This document shows positions 35,200 to 47,990 of a stretch of DNA of 64,000 nt, piece after piece. The notes beneath the pieces are model-generated. The model had not been told where the DNA came from. It did not search any database and saw nothing but the letters and a program-made list of their open reading frames with translations. Within the stretch, counting starts at the first letter, position 1; every line of letters starts with the position of its first letter. The position numbers were made by a program, and so were the translations under genes. This DNA is from Lunularia cruciata (Eukaryota > Streptophyta > Marchantiopsida > Lunulariales > Lunulariaceae): contig OX419756.1 in the NCBI GenBank assembly GCA_948567375.1, positions 53,334,333 to 53,398,332 on the forward strand, in the 5' to 3' direction.

Positions 35200-38100
35200 T
35201 GTGCAACTTCCATTGTACTTCCTATATACTGATAATTGTTGATGATCAACCCTATAGTTGGAGTATTATGCAAACCATATCACCATATCTCCACTTCTAA
35301 CAAAGTCCATGCATTTCTTAGGGGACTATTTCATGCATTCTGCCCTTGGGTTGGGCTGTTTCTTGTCTTCTTTATGGGAGAGGAATGGGATTGGCTCCTT
35401 GTACTTGAGGGGTTACTTGGCTAAGATGAATTGGAAGCAAGGGATCTGCCTCTTGCAGGACTCCCTCAATTTGGTACCTATTCTATCATCTTTTGAGGCT
35501 CTCTTCTGAGGTCCTCTACCCATGGACTCCTTAGGCTCTTTTTCCTTTGTATCCTTATCTTCATCAACCTCTAAGTCCTCTTCCTCCATTAGAGGTTCTA
35601 ATTATGATAAGCAATGAACCAAAGAAGTCGGTTTACCTTATGCTCTAATTTTTTTAGTTTGGGTTGTCAAGTCATTGTGGGAATTTTTTTGGGCTTCTAC
35701 CTCCACCTACTCTTCTTATCTTCTCTCCTTATAATAGAGAAGATCTTTTCTATACCGATTCTTCTCATAGGTAAGCTTGGTTGTAATTATTTGTAGGGAA
35801 GTTATTTCTTGCTCCAAGGTTTTTCCTAACTTCCTCATACTTGCTTCTTTCCTTCTCCAAACTTCCAATCATTGATTCTAATGCCAATAAGAATAATTTT
35901 AATCTTTGATCTCTCTACTGAACTCCTCCTTTGAATCAGTTAATTATCATATCGTTTCTCCTATGGCCTTGTGATCCTCCTTTGCATGACTAGCTTGGTT
36001 TCTTAGTATCTAGAGCTCACACTCATTTTTCTTCTTCTCTATGTGAGCTCAAGATAATTGAGCATCCAAGGCAAGGTTCTCTACTTTAACAAGTTGTACC
36101 TTTAATTCCATTTCTACCAACTCCTTGGTAAGCTTGATAGTCTCCTTTTGCTAGTCAGACTAATTTTGACACCAAACCAACTCCGTCTCCTAGAGTTCAT
36201 AATGCTCTCTCCTTTGTACTGCTCTTGCTCCTCTTGTAGCTCCAAAATTTTGTTGCGGGCCAATTATTTGCATTTTAGGTCTATCAAGATGGAAAAGGCT
36301 CTGAGTTTTCAAGCCTGGTTGGGGTTCCCTACCCACTTATCAAATTGTCCTCCGCCTACTAGGCTGTCAACAAGGGTGTCTATTAGGTGAGATGATGCTC
36401 CCAACCTATCCCATTCCATGGAATTAGTTTCTCTCAGCCGTTGAGTTAGTAGTACAAGCTGGGGTCTCATAGACCTATGGGTTATGGACTTGGGGGTCAT
36501 TGCTAACACACCTAAGAGAAAAAAATGAGTCCCTCATCCAAGCCTAGGAACCTGGCCCATTGGTGGTGGTGGTAGTGGGGGGGGGGGGTGTTTAGGGAAA
36601 CCCCTCATCTAGGATTCACTTGCAGAATCATCTTCTAATTGGATAACATGGGATCTTCTTCCATAGATAACGTGGTGTATTGCCCATCCTCTCATAAAGG
36701 AGAACAAGAAGTTCCAAGTCTTTGGTTTTGGTCCCTTTCTCTTTTGTTGAGGTTGTTCTCCTCTTGAATATGAGGTTCTTTGAGTCTTCTTCTCTACATA
36801 TGCGAGTTTTGATTCTCACCCTTAGTTTCTTCTTCTCCTTAGGTGTGGAAGGAGATGACATCATGTCCTTATTGGTGCTAGTTGCATTCTTTTGCTTGCT
36901 ACATGCAATTTCTTCTTTGGTTGGGATGAATTGCTCTTGCAACTCCATGATGGCAAGATCCATCCATAGCTTCAAAAGGTTTTCCAACACTTTTTCATTC
37001 CATTTCATAAAATTGGTTATGAGCAAGGTTGTTACATGGGGACTCATGTTTTGGCACCCAACCCATTTTATTACTTCTTGGTAAGTTTTCTTGAAAATGG
37101 GCAGCTAAGAAGTTAGAAATATCTTGTTGGTTAGGTTTTCCTTCATTTTAAAGCTACTTGGAGCGACATGTTCCAAGATTTCCATTGATATGGACTCCAT
37201 CAAAGAAAGGTCTACCTCCATTTTCTTTCTTAGTTTGGACCATCTTCTTGAAGCTTGAGTAACATTCCCATAGTTTAGTAAATATTATGGGAGTGTAATC
37301 TAATGGCTCTCCATGTATCATGCTTTTGATCAAGGTGTTTGTTAATGATTTGCTTAGGGAGGATGTCCACCTATTAGCCAATGGAAGTTTTTCATGGTGT
37401 AGAATAGTGGAGGTTGCGTGACTACTGTCATAGAGAACACATTTTTGGTCATACTTCTCACTGGACTGTTGGTTGTATTGAAGAAAAGGAGCCATAGTAA
37501 GTATTGAGAGCTGAACCTGAATTCCCTCCAAGCAAGAGGATGTCCTTTGACCTTCGCCAAAGAAAGAATACCTCCCAAATAGTATCTTTGGTGATGGTAA
37601 CAATTATGAAGCTCTTGGAGTTACCCGATACAGGAATTGGGAGATGGATTATCTTTGATTCCACTTGTATCTCATCAGCTCTTGCCAAAATCCTAGGGAG
37701 CTCCCCCTCCACTAATAGGAAGAACTTGTGAACTACAAGGCTCCATTTCTTTTTGTGCTTTATGTTTTCCCTCACAGTGGGATCTATGTTGCTAAAATCA
37801 CATAAGTACCCCAATTGTATGTAGATTGGACTTCTACCTTTGTATTCTTTTGTGGTGCCAATGTCTCCTCTTTGCTTGTAGCTTGTAAGATTTGGTCCCT
37901 CCTTGTTATTGCCATCTCTTGAAAGAATTGGTGCTAGCACAATTCTCCAACTCTTTGAAAATTTGGTGATTTATGCCTTTGAGGAGGAATATGGGAAGGA
38001 CTTTTTCTACTCAATATTTTTTTCATTTATGCAGAATTCCCAAGCACTAGCAACAATTTCCTTTCTCCTTGTTCAATCTAATCAGTCCAAGAGTGCTCCT

Positions 38101-38700
38101 AAAATCAGCCTCCCTGCAAATTCCTATTTTTTGCACATGTAGCTCTCAACTTTTGTCAAGATGATCTCCTTCCTGTTTTAGGTTCTTGATTAGGAGTCGG
38201 TCCAACTCTCTACACTCACTTTTCTCAATAATTCAGATTAATGTATTTTTTCTTACACAAGTTGTGATAGCTTCCAAGGTCGGGAGCTACAATTGATAGA
38301 ATAGTGAGGACTTGGTTTTGTTCAAAGGTTTGTTGAGGCCCAATTGCTATCACCCGATGTACTTCCTTGCCCAAGTTTAAATTTCTCATGCAAAATAACC
38401 CTTCTTCAATTATGTGTGTGGTGTCGTCTCTTCATTGAATATGGCTCTTTATGAATTGAATGCCGTCTTTTCTTGGGACTATCATGATCATTGTATTTTG
38501 TGCCACATAGGAGGTTCTTGCAGAGGTGCTCAATTTCTTCCCATCTTTGGCTCTCAAATTTTGCTTTGGAAATTTTAGGTCTAAGACAAAATGCCCCGTG
38601 GTTTATGGAAACTTGCACTTGATCCTGTAGTTTCTTCAAAAGCCATCTAAATCTTGGAGGAAGACCTTTCAAGTCATATCTCTTGTGTGATATGACTAGT
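35200..38700 (-). pseudogene. Element D: unfamiliar coding region after integrase
   Basis: Minus-strand frames of 88 to 160 codons follow one another here (38672-38406, 37940-37458, 37603-37154, 37047-36628). Blocks include WSLVVHKFFLLVEGELPR, KSFIIVTITKDTIWEV, FLAWREFR-like text and MNFHWLIGGH-like text. A Lys/Glu/Arg-rich, probably helical part follows towards 35200. Its place after integrase matches where Athila and some Tat elements carry an extra ORF. I recognise no family. A poly-G run (36577-36588) lies inside. Many breaks. Confidence 0.5.
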
Positions 38701-38879
38701 CTTCAAGTGATATGGTGAAACAACAAGTTTACCATGGCAGCTTCTCTTGTTGGCTGCCTAGGGGAGTGCAATGGGGGTTGTAAGGTATGTATTTTGATTT
38801 GTTAGTGTCGGATTCTAAGATTTTTCCATCTAATTTTTCCAACTAAACAAACCCATTGTTGAACACTTCCTATACTCTA

Positions 38880-39960
38880 TAGAAGCCTAACCGTTTCTTG
38901 GCAAAGTTACTAGGGATTGAGCCTCATTGAACTTGAGTACCAAGTCTTTATTGTAGAGTGAAACTTCTTTTGTCTTTCTATCATAATAAGTTTTTTATTT
39001 ATCTTGGATAGTGTATTGTGTATACAATGCCCGTAAAAATTTTTCATTTAGATTGTGGAGCGCAAACACCCCTTATTCCATGGCTGCTCCTTCTTCACAC
39101 CAAGATGTCCCAAGCAAGTGATAGGTAAGAATTCTATGAGAAGGTATGGGAAAAATAGCCACTTGCTCATAGATGAGTTGGAAGGGAGTGAATCCCTTTG
39201 TTAGCTTGACTTTGGTGTGATAGGCCTAGAGTGCACCAACTAGTTTTTTTGGTCCCAATTAGTGGTTTAGGCTAACCATGTTTTAAAAGATGGTAACCAA
39301 AATTTCATTAATGCATTCCACTTGGACTATTTATGTTGAATCCCATATGCATTGGTAAGATTTGGCACTCCTTTGTTGATGAAGTGAGAATAGTTGTTAA
39401 TGACAATGGAGAAGGAACCTCAAAATGGGATATAATTTTTTTTTATGAAAAAATTGGAATGATATGGTAGACAAGTTGTTGATAAAGGATTTGGCCTCTA
39501 CCCACTTAGTGATGTAGTCAACCATGACAATAATGTAATGATGGCAAGTGCATCAAGTGGTAGGATTAACAAGCCCAACAAAGTCAAGTCTCCATTGCTA
39601 GAATGGATAGGCCACCAATATTGGATGGAGGTAGATGCAATATCTAGAGGTGGGTTTGCCAATATGGTGGTATGCATTGCACATATGGGCATAGATGGCC
39701 ATCAATATCCTCCCAGATATATTTTGCAAGAAGTGAGCTTGCGTGAGAAGTGCCTACGCAAGTCATTAGAGTGGCAAGCTTTGAGGACTACGGGGATTTC
39801 TTTGAGTCTAATGCAACATTGAAGTACTCAATCAATGCCCATTTGATAGAGATTGCCATGCAAGATTATCAAAGGGAAGTGCTGACATATGAAAACTCTT
39901 ATGGTTGTGTTGAAGTAAGTCAAATGGCACACAACCCATAGATAAATAATGTTTGATTTG
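38880..39960 (-). pseudogene. Element D: integrase remnant
   Basis: On the minus strand: LDFVGLVNPTT near 39590, HYIIVMVDYITKWVEAKSF near 39545-39490, a HFINK block near 39385, then a KEVSL-type C-terminal part near 38960. These match the core of Ty3/Gypsy integrases of the Athila/Tat type. Several breaks. Confidence 0.75.
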
Positions 39961-40189
39961 GTCCATCTAGGTTGATTGGATAGTGACTTTATCCCTTATG
40001 CAAAAAAGGTAGAAATCTAGGGGATTAGTGCTAAGGGATTTTGTGATTGGTGATTTGAGAATGTGGGCTCGGAAATCTGCATTTCCGAGATGATTTTCTA
40101 TCATAAAAAATAATTTTTGTAGAAATAACATCCATTGAGTGAGTTTTCCTTCACTGCAAGGGTTATTGATGAGGTATTTAAGAGCCTCA
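39961..40189 (-). pseudogene. Element D: end of RNase H, cut by E
   Basis: Minus-strand reading EALKYLINNPCSEGKLTQW, then LFLQK and NADFRAH, matches the end of Gypsy RNase H (ALxYL...RWxLLLQEF...NADxLSR). It is truncated at 40189 by the 3' LTR of E. Confidence 0.75.
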
Positions 40190-40985
40190 TGTGACAACCC
40201 GGAAAATATCACTTTTGCGGTAATTAGATAAGTAAAGTTTGTTCTCAAAGAGATACAAGTTAGAAATGATCAAATACAAAGTCAAACAATAACAAACATG
40301 GTTCTTCTTGATTTCTTCTTTAATCTCTTGGGTAGAAACCACACTCAAAAGAGAGTAACAAGTACAAGATCACAATCTTGTCACAAATTAACAATTCTTA
40401 ATCACAACTCATTCAAACAAATCTTGATTGTGATGATTCTGATTCATATTCCTCCAAAGACTGCTACTTCATTGCAAAACACCTTTGCTTTAGAATTGTG
40501 TCCCAGCCCTCCACTAAAGGCACAACTTCCTCAGTCAAAATTGCTTACATCAACCTTGTGCTGCACTCACAACTACAGAATACTACCAACACTACAATTC
40601 CTCTTAGATCTATCAAGGCATTGCTTCAATTGCTATCCACTCAAGATCAAACACACAAAATGAAGATCAAGGTTGTGGAATCTAACATCCAACCAACACA
40701 CTGACTTGCACTTTGAATTTATCCACACACTCACAAAAAAATTATAGGATTGATACTTGGAATTAAGCTCAAGCAATGAGCATTGAAGTCAACACTTCAC
40801 TTTATCTATCTTCAAAAATTACAAATATTGAACACCATTTAACTGCAAAGGTTTCCTTTAAATAGGCAGAGCTTTTGTAAGTTAACTAACTAAAATACCA
40901 TTCTACAACAACTTTACCAACCTATAGATCCAAAATGACAATGCACCTCTTCATATCTGCCTCTTGAAATCTCAAAATTGTCTCT

Positions 40986-43675
40986 ACTCCGATCCGATGT
41001 CAACGTCAAGTTTTGCTTCTAAACTTGATGATCCTCCTATCACTTCTCCTTCTTTGGTTTTATCTAACTCTACTCTATCCTCCTCTAATTGTATCACTCC
41101 CCTACTAAAATCTCCAATTACAACCATGGGTAATCTATTATGTCACTATTTTGCAACCCACTCTTCTTGAATATATCAAACCATTGATTCACAGACACTT
41201 GCACACCAATGTCGGCTACTTTAGACTTTGTGTCTAACTTCATCTTACTACAAAGTCTCTCTTATTCTAAATGTACTAAATCTAATCTAAGACACACATT
41301 GTCCCCTACCTCTAACATCTTCTTATCTACTCAATTTCTCAAGCAAATCAAAAACTTATTCAACGCAATGCCTTTCACTTTCTTCCTCCTTGTTTCTTGC
41401 ACTAGCAATTTCAATTCATGCATTCTTGCTTCTTCTAATTGAACCTCAAACATCATGCCAAGCATTGCCTTCACTCTTACTACTACCTCTTCAATTATCT
41501 CCCACCTTGGCATCTGCACTTCTCTCTCTTTACTAATAACTCCTCATAATACATCTTCACCTCATCTTCCAACTTGGCCTTCAATGCTTCCTTCTCCTTC
41601 ACACTCTGTCTGAATTGTTCTTCCATTCCTCTGACCAACCCATGCAGTCACTCTTCTTCACAATCTCGTGTAGCTAACTTCCTTTGCCAAGCCCGATCTT
41701 TCTCTACCGCACTTGTCTTAAAGCTCTCCAACTTTTGTCCCTTAACATCAGCCATGGCCTTCAAATGGATGACTTCCACTAGCGTATCATGCACTTCTGC
41801 CCTCAAGGCCTCAATCTTCACCAACAGCTCCTTCTGATCTTCTTCTTGCTTTGTCATAGCTTTGCATCTTTTCACAAAGTCTTTCATCAGGCTCTCAATC
41901 TCCTTCCTCCTCAACTCTACATCAATCATGAGTTCTACTAATTCACGCTCTCCACAAATTAACTTTCTCCACAAATTAACTTTCTCCTCAACTCCAAATT
42001 ATCATCACTCATATACTGCACTATTGCAATTCATCTTTCACATTTGAGTGATCTCTCTTCAACTCTTCTCTCTTCTTTTGAAATTGCAGTAGCAAAGGAA
42101 AAACTATTTGCGACAAGTATTCTACCCCATCAAAAACTCATAAGCTCTCAGATTTTTCTCTCCTTACTTTGTCTACTAGAGCTCTACTCTGAAGTCTTAA
42201 TCTTCTAACTCTCAAGGGCACTTCATCTGGTGTATCTCCCTTCTCCACTACCGGGCTTACATTACTCGCTTCTGCCCCCATAGTAGAAACACTCCTTCTC
42301 TACATTTACCCCTCTGAACTTCCGACTTTGGCTCAACCTCAAGTTTCTTCTATCTCCGTGCTTGGAAATTCTTGACACATGTTACCACCTTGCACCATAC
42401 AATCAATTGCCACATGAAACTCCTACTCTTCCTTGTCAGCATTGTCTTCTCCTTGTTGCTGAACTTCTACCTCTCCTTCACTTCCACTGCTCAACTCTTC
42501 ACTTTGCAGCATCAACTCCGCTTCTTCTTCTTCTCTCAAGTCTTTTGTCTTATACTCAGCTTTGCTTTTGAAATTTTTTGCTCCCAACAACTCATCAATC
42601 ACTATGACCTCTTGCCTTAGGTTCATCTTCCTCCTCTTGGATGAGCTGGTCTCTCACTCAGGATGAACACCTTGTGGCTATTATTGTAGTGCACCATGGA
42701 CTAAGAAAGCAAGGAACCCCAACTCCATCATACTCCTCCAAAGCTAACACTCCAAGACTCAAGACATTGCTCACTAAAGAACTGAATGAGAGATAGATAG
42801 TTGCAAATGAAAGGATGATGAGTACCTCCTCACCCCTTATTTATATACTTGTGAAATAGTTACACACTAAAGTTACTATTTACTATAATAACTCAAGTTA
42901 CTAGGCTAAAAGTCAAGTAAAGTCAAAAAATATAAAGGAATATTCATCCACATGGGCATATTCTACTAAGCATGTGATCTTATCTTGACCCAACCACTAA
43001 GTCAAGGATTCCTTCACATGGGTTATCCTTGGACTAAAGAAGAATCCAAAACAAAAAGGCTTGTGGGCCCAAAAGTTCTCAACTCTTTCCTCAAAGCCAA
43101 ACACCTAGGAATAATACCAAGTCAACACACTAGAATCCAAAATAGTGGTGCTTATCTTTTCCATTTCCTCTAAAGTAAGGTCCTCACTATCTTAGCTATG
43201 ACTAACTTTAGCTAATCATGACTAATGTAGAACCATCCTTTATCTCTATATAAATAATATCTCACAAGTATTTGTAACACCAAGCTAAATATCACAATAC
43301 CACATACAAGCACAAATGGGTGTTATAGGTCCGATAGGTATCAAATTTGTACCCATTCTTTGTGCATGGCACCATGAAGGAATTTCAAATTTCATCCATC
43401 TCCTCCATAGACTCTCCTTTGTCGAGAAACGGTGCTCCAATTTCCTCCTCCAACTCTCTTCCCAATACCAATCTCCAATCCGACTCTGTCCATTGAGCCG
43501 GATGGCCTCTATTCCCTTCATTCTTAGGTCCTTCCTTACAATAACTTGAAGTTACTTCTACCCCAAACCCTGAAAAACTCAAGTTCCAATTCCATGCCAG
43601 AAAAGTGATCCAAAGTCTATTCAGTACTTTGATCTTGGCTATCATATCTAACCTTTGAATAATCGGATTTCTCAC
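40986..43675 (-). pseudogene. U3-encoded coiled-coil protein, element E copy
   Basis: The N-terminal part at 43675-43385 has ITFLAWNWNLSFSGF and WTESDWRLVLGREL, as in the C element. It is followed by B5 and a loss of the middle of the globular part. The acidic part (EEEEAELMLQSEE near 42540) and coiled coil (41974-41331, with HELKLLVQETRRKK) remain. It ends near 40986. Broken many times. Confidence 0.65.
42642..43327 (-). mobile_element. Family B solo LTR, copy B5, at a deletion
   Basis: About 686 bp matching the other B copies, with slightly eroded ends (TGAGCTGG... to ...GTGTTATA). The flanks do not match. Compared with the C element LTR, a few hundred bases of U3 between the two flanks are missing. 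That explains the absent target duplication. Confidence 0.82.
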
Positions 43676-43689
43676 TGCAAGTGAGAAAT

Positions 43690-43726
43690 TAACTCCTTTA
43701 ACTCCTTTAACTCCTTTAACTCCTTC
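43690..43726. repeat. 9 bp microsatellite
   Basis: AACTCCTTT repeated about four times, in the U3 of E upstream of its gene. Probably replication slippage. Confidence 0.85.
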
Positions 43727-44242
43727 AGATTGTTAAATATCCAACTCTCAATTGGCTTGGCTATAGGCACTCCTTTGGGTCAACTACTCAGTGGCTTAGT
43801 ATACTTGTATGACATTTTGAAATCCCCTTGACAAAGTTCTGATTTTATAGTTCTTTGTTGATAAGTCATTCCTCTGTCCATCTTCACTAAAACTCACTCT
43901 TTTTGCATGAATTCATCTTGGTATTATCCAGGTTAGTAGTTTGAGCCTTGTCTGCTGTTTTCTTGCCTGTCCTTTCTTGATTGACCCATCCAAAGGGAAG
44001 TTGTTACACCATCTTTGCATTGGGTTGATCACTCCAAGACAAAGTTCCCTTGCTTTGGGTTTCTTTGGCCAGGTCTGATTTGAGTACTTTACTTCTGACA
44101 CAAAGTCACTTTACTTTGGGTTACAAACCAAAGACACAATTCTTCTCCTTCCAATGCCATTTGTGTTCAATATGACTCTGTTTGTACACTTCTTCTTCAA
44201 AATAGAACAAAACTTATAAAAGCAAAAAATGTGGGTACCACA

Positions 44243-45420
44243 TACCCCCTCCCTCAAATGTGAGCATCCCCACAAACACCAATAATAGGTTCTTTATTCA
44301 AAGTTGGGTCTGTGGTCCAATACTTTTTAACTCTCCACCCATTTACTTGCATGGCAAAAGGATTGCTTTCTAGGTCTGCAAGTTGAATTGAACCATTATC
44401 ATAAATGTACATAGTACGATAGGGCCCCATCCACCTTAGATGCAAACTTCCTTGGAAAAAATGTTCAGTGATTGTCATACAACAACACCAAATCACCTTC
44501 CTAAATAGCAAGAGGCTTGATTTGATTATTGTGCCTAAATTTCCTCTATTCTTGCACTTCCTTTGTGCCTTGCATTGCACCATCTTTCTTCTCTTCTAAC
44601 CATATTAGTTGATGGATCCAAAGATTGTGGCTTTCTTCTGCCAACAATTGTCCTTCACAAAGAAGTTGATATGTCGGAACTTCAAATTCCATTGGTAGTA
44701 TGGGATGCAATCCGTATGTCAAGAAGTAAGGTGTTTGTTTGGTAGTAATATTTTTTGTCATTCTATATGCCCACAAAGTTGCAAGTAGCTTTGTATCCCA
44801 GTCGCAAGCATAATTGACTGTCACTTTATTCAAAATTTTGGCAATCCATTGGCTTTCTCCGTCAGTCCATTTTCTTTTAGGTTATAAGGAATCGTCTTCT
44901 GATGTTTTATCTAGAAGTACTTGGTTAATGCTTCCACCATGGAGTTCAAAAAATGAGTCCCTCAATCATTGACCAATTCCATAGGACATCCATAACACAA
45001 AATGATGTATCAAAAGAAAAATTGTGCAATTGTTTGTGCATCATCTATCAAAGTTGCCTCAACTTCCACCATCTTGGTAGCATAACCAGTGCACACCAAG
45101 ATGTATCTCTTTGTTGTGAATTGAGTCACCGGTTGAATTGGGCCTACAAAATCAATACCCTTTTTCTCAAATGGACCCAATGGCAAAATTGGTCTCAAAG
45201 GCCATTGGGAAGTAGCCATTGGCTTCCTGTTTGTTGGCAAGCATCACAACTTCTTGTGTAGGCATGAGTATCCTTATACATTGTAGGCCACCAATACCCT
45301 AATGAAAGAATTTTCCTTCATAGTATTCTTCAAGGCATATGTCCTCTTGATGCTTCAGAGTGTAAGGACTCAATTATACCTCCAACTTTGTATGCCTCTA
45401 ACCATCTCCAAAGTACTTTG
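44243..45420 (-). pseudogene. Element E: integrase
   Basis: The purine tract (GAGGGAGGGGG on the minus strand, near 44255) borders the LTR. Upstream on the same strand are VNGWRVKKYW near 44330, GSLHLRWMGPYRTMYIY near 44450, NKVTVNYACDWDTKLLATLW near 44830, and FEKKGIDFVGPIQP near 45170. The order and motifs equal those of the C element integrase. Broken. Confidence 0.85.
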
Positions 45421-47000
45421 TCCTTGCTCATCTTAAATAATATGTTATGTTTTAGCTAGTATGGTCCCATGTTCTTGAGGAAGACTGCCTTCTACTCCAG
45501 GTCCAATCTCTCAAGACAATGACAAGTATGCAAATAATGATATTTTGCTATATACCTTGTACTTTGCATTCCCATTAAATAGTATAAATTTTCATCAAGA
45601 AACCAATCATCCACTTCTAAGTATTGGTCCTGAGTTTCCAACTTGGATAAGAAGTCCACATTTCCATGTGAAGCTCCCTTCCATACTTGTACATTATATG
45701 TGAATTCTTGTAACAACAAGATCCATCATACAATTTGCCTAGACAAATCTGCCTTCTTGACCAAATGTGTAGGGCATAATGGTCCACATAGGAGACAAAC
45801 TTGTATCCCAACAAATAGTGACAAAACTTCTTGCAAGCATACACCATTTTGAGTGCTTTTCTTTTAGTCGACAAATAATTTGTTTCTGAAACTAAAAGTT
45901 GTTGGTTTGCATAATAAATTGAGTAGTCCTTCTTCTTCTTGTCCTTTTGACTTAAGATGATGTTGATTGCCATGGACAAAGTTTTCACATACACATGGAA
46001 AGGGACATCCCAATTTAGGGCCCTCATAACTAGTGCTTCAACTAGTTTCCTTTTCAATACTTGGAAAGCTTCTTCTTGTTTTGCTTCTCACAAATAGTCT
46101 GTAGACTTCTTCAGAAGCTTTGTGAGGAGTGCAGCAAGCACTAAGTAGTTTGATAAGAATCATCTAAAGTATCCAACATGTCATCCTAAGGCCCTCAACT
46201 CCCAAATGTTTTTAGGGGATTCCAAAGCTGAGATGACTTTCACCTTCTCAACATTGACTTCAATACCTTAGCTTGACATCCAACGCCCAAGCAAAATTCC
46301 TTCCTTCATTGCGAAGAAGCATTTGCCTGGGTGTAATGAAAAACCGGAAAAATTACACCTTTCAAAAGTTTGGCAAAGGTAATCCAAATGTACTTCTCTT
46401 TGCCCAAACACACAAAAATCATCAATGAAGACTTCCACAATTTTTCATAGAAAATCTTTTAAGATTGCATTCATCATCCAATAGAAAGTAGTAGGAGCAT
46501 TACACAACCCAAAGGGCATGTGATTGTATGCTAAAGTGCCCCAATCAGTAGTGAATGTGGTTTTGCCCTTGTCCTCTTCTTGAATAGATAATTGATTATA
46601 GCCTCAAAATCCATCAAGAAAACTATAACAAGGATGACCAACTACTTGGTCCAAAATGGTATCCGTGAAAGGCAAGGGATGATGATCCTTCCTTGCATTC
46701 AGCAAAATTCTTGCAAAATTCTTGGCACACTCAAATCTTCCCAATCTTCTTCTTTGGAATGACAATGGGGAAGACCCACTCACCGCTCAAAATGGGAAAG
46801 ATTATTCTGGCTCTTAAGTACTTGTCAATTTCATCTTTCACTAAAAGTGAGTACTTTGGGTTTAGGCGGTAATATCTTTGCCCAACCGGTACTACACCTT
46901 CAACAAGATCAATCCAATGTTCTCCAAATTGGCATGGAATTCCCGACATTTGATCAATAGACCAGGAAAATATATCATGGTACTCTAAACAGGGCAATGT
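45421..47000 (-). pseudogene. Element E: RNase H and reverse transcriptase
   Basis: RNase H blocks are HGNVDFLSKLETQ near 45650, KMVYACKKFCHYLLGYKF near 45840 and VPFHVYVKTLSMAI near 46000. Reverse transcriptase is read from about 46997 (VPVGQRYYRLNPKYS, then FPIVIPKKKIGK) down to about 46200. Same order as the C element. Several breaks. Confidence 0.85.
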
Positions 47001-47239
47001 ATCTTGCCAACTCCTCCGAAGTGACTATCTTTGAAATCTTCAAAAGATTTCCTTCAATGTGATTGACTCAACTTAACCTGAGTCAAACTGTAGTCAAACC
47101 TCCTTCCTCTGAATTGTTTTCACTTGAGGCAATGTTGTATGGATCTTTGTCTTTGACCTCTACGTCATAGCACTCCAAGTAATTGACTTGGACTTTGTCT
47201 TTGGAGTTGTCTAAAGACAAAGATGATGAATCTTTGGAT

Positions 47240-47990
47240 TCCTCTTCATCTTTTGATTAGGTTGTTTCCCCAAGGTGGGAAACCTTTGTCTAACTCACAG
47301 TTACCAGCTTCTGGTCTTTGGACATGATTTCTTTGAACCTTAACTTTAGTTGGTGCCAATCCACAATAACTTGAGCATTGTACAACCAAGGTCTACCAAT
47401 CAACACCGGGAAACCAGTTTTAGTTACTGGTTGCAACACAATGTAGTTTAACTTGAAGGGCACCCCTCCAAGAATCATAGTAATATTTGATAGCATACCC
47501 AAAGGCTGTCTCTTGGTTTGATCCGCAAACTTTAGAATTTGGGGTGTCGGCTCAAACATAGTATACCCCAATCGATGTACAATGTCTTTTGTCATGACAT
47601 TCACACCTGACCCCAAATCAATGGGTATGGATGTGATCATGCAACCTATGATCTCTGTGTCCACTTTGGGAGGTCCCAAATCTTCTTGTTCAATATGATA
47701 GATTGTGGGCAAGTCTTTCTTGGTCGTTGCACTTAATTTCTTGAGGGCTGAACTCAGCTGCTTCTTGTACAGCTTGTTGTTCTTCCACAATTGCTTGAAT
47801 GTGACATTTGCATTCATAGATGCCAAATCTACCACAATATTGTATTGGGGTGCTCCCCTCAACTTCACCTTATTCACCTTTGTCTTTGGGTTCAAAGTCT
47901 GTCCCAATTCAAATTGGACTTTGAAGCGTTTCATAATGATGACTGGAGTACTAGTGGTCTTGACCCAATGTTCTTTTGGTTTACCCACCT
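47240..47990 (-). pseudogene. Element E: protease region
   Basis: A 232-codon open stretch (47988-47290) holds the active-site block CMITSIPIDLGSGVNVM near 47640 and the end block FPVLIGRPWLYNAQVIVDW near 47400. It matches the C element protease along its length. Confidence 0.88.

Larger units (their letters stand above)
33216..40189 (-). mobile_element. Element D: 3' half of an old Gypsy element
   Basis: On the minus strand it reads end of RNase H, integrase, then a long stretch with an unfamiliar coding remnant. It is cut at 40189 by element E. The left boundary with element M is not resolved and is set here at the end of the 76 bp array. It is heavily decayed, with dozens of breaks. The integrase resembles the Athila/Tat side (HYIIVMVDYITKWVEA). 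It is probably the continuation of H (54163-56446). Confidence 0.6.
40190..44242 (-). repeat. 3' LTR of element E, carrying B5
   Basis: From TGGTACCCACATTTTTT (minus strand, 44242 side) to GGGTTGTCACA (40190 side). It has the same R/U5 block as the other C LTRs. A segment of U3 is missing around the B5 insertion, so the LTR is about 3.4 kb without B5. A TATAAAAT box lies at 43849-43842 on the minus strand. Confidence 0.87.

Noticed and set aside
36563-36588. GGT repeats and a 12-base G run as a G-quadruplex or regulatory site
   Set aside because: A lone low-complexity run in decayed sequence; slippage is enough to explain it.
32969-40189. The whole stretch as the rest of element M
   Set aside because: Its integrase is of the Athila/Tat type and precedes an extra coding region, unlike the RT text of M; only the 76 bp array can be tied to M.
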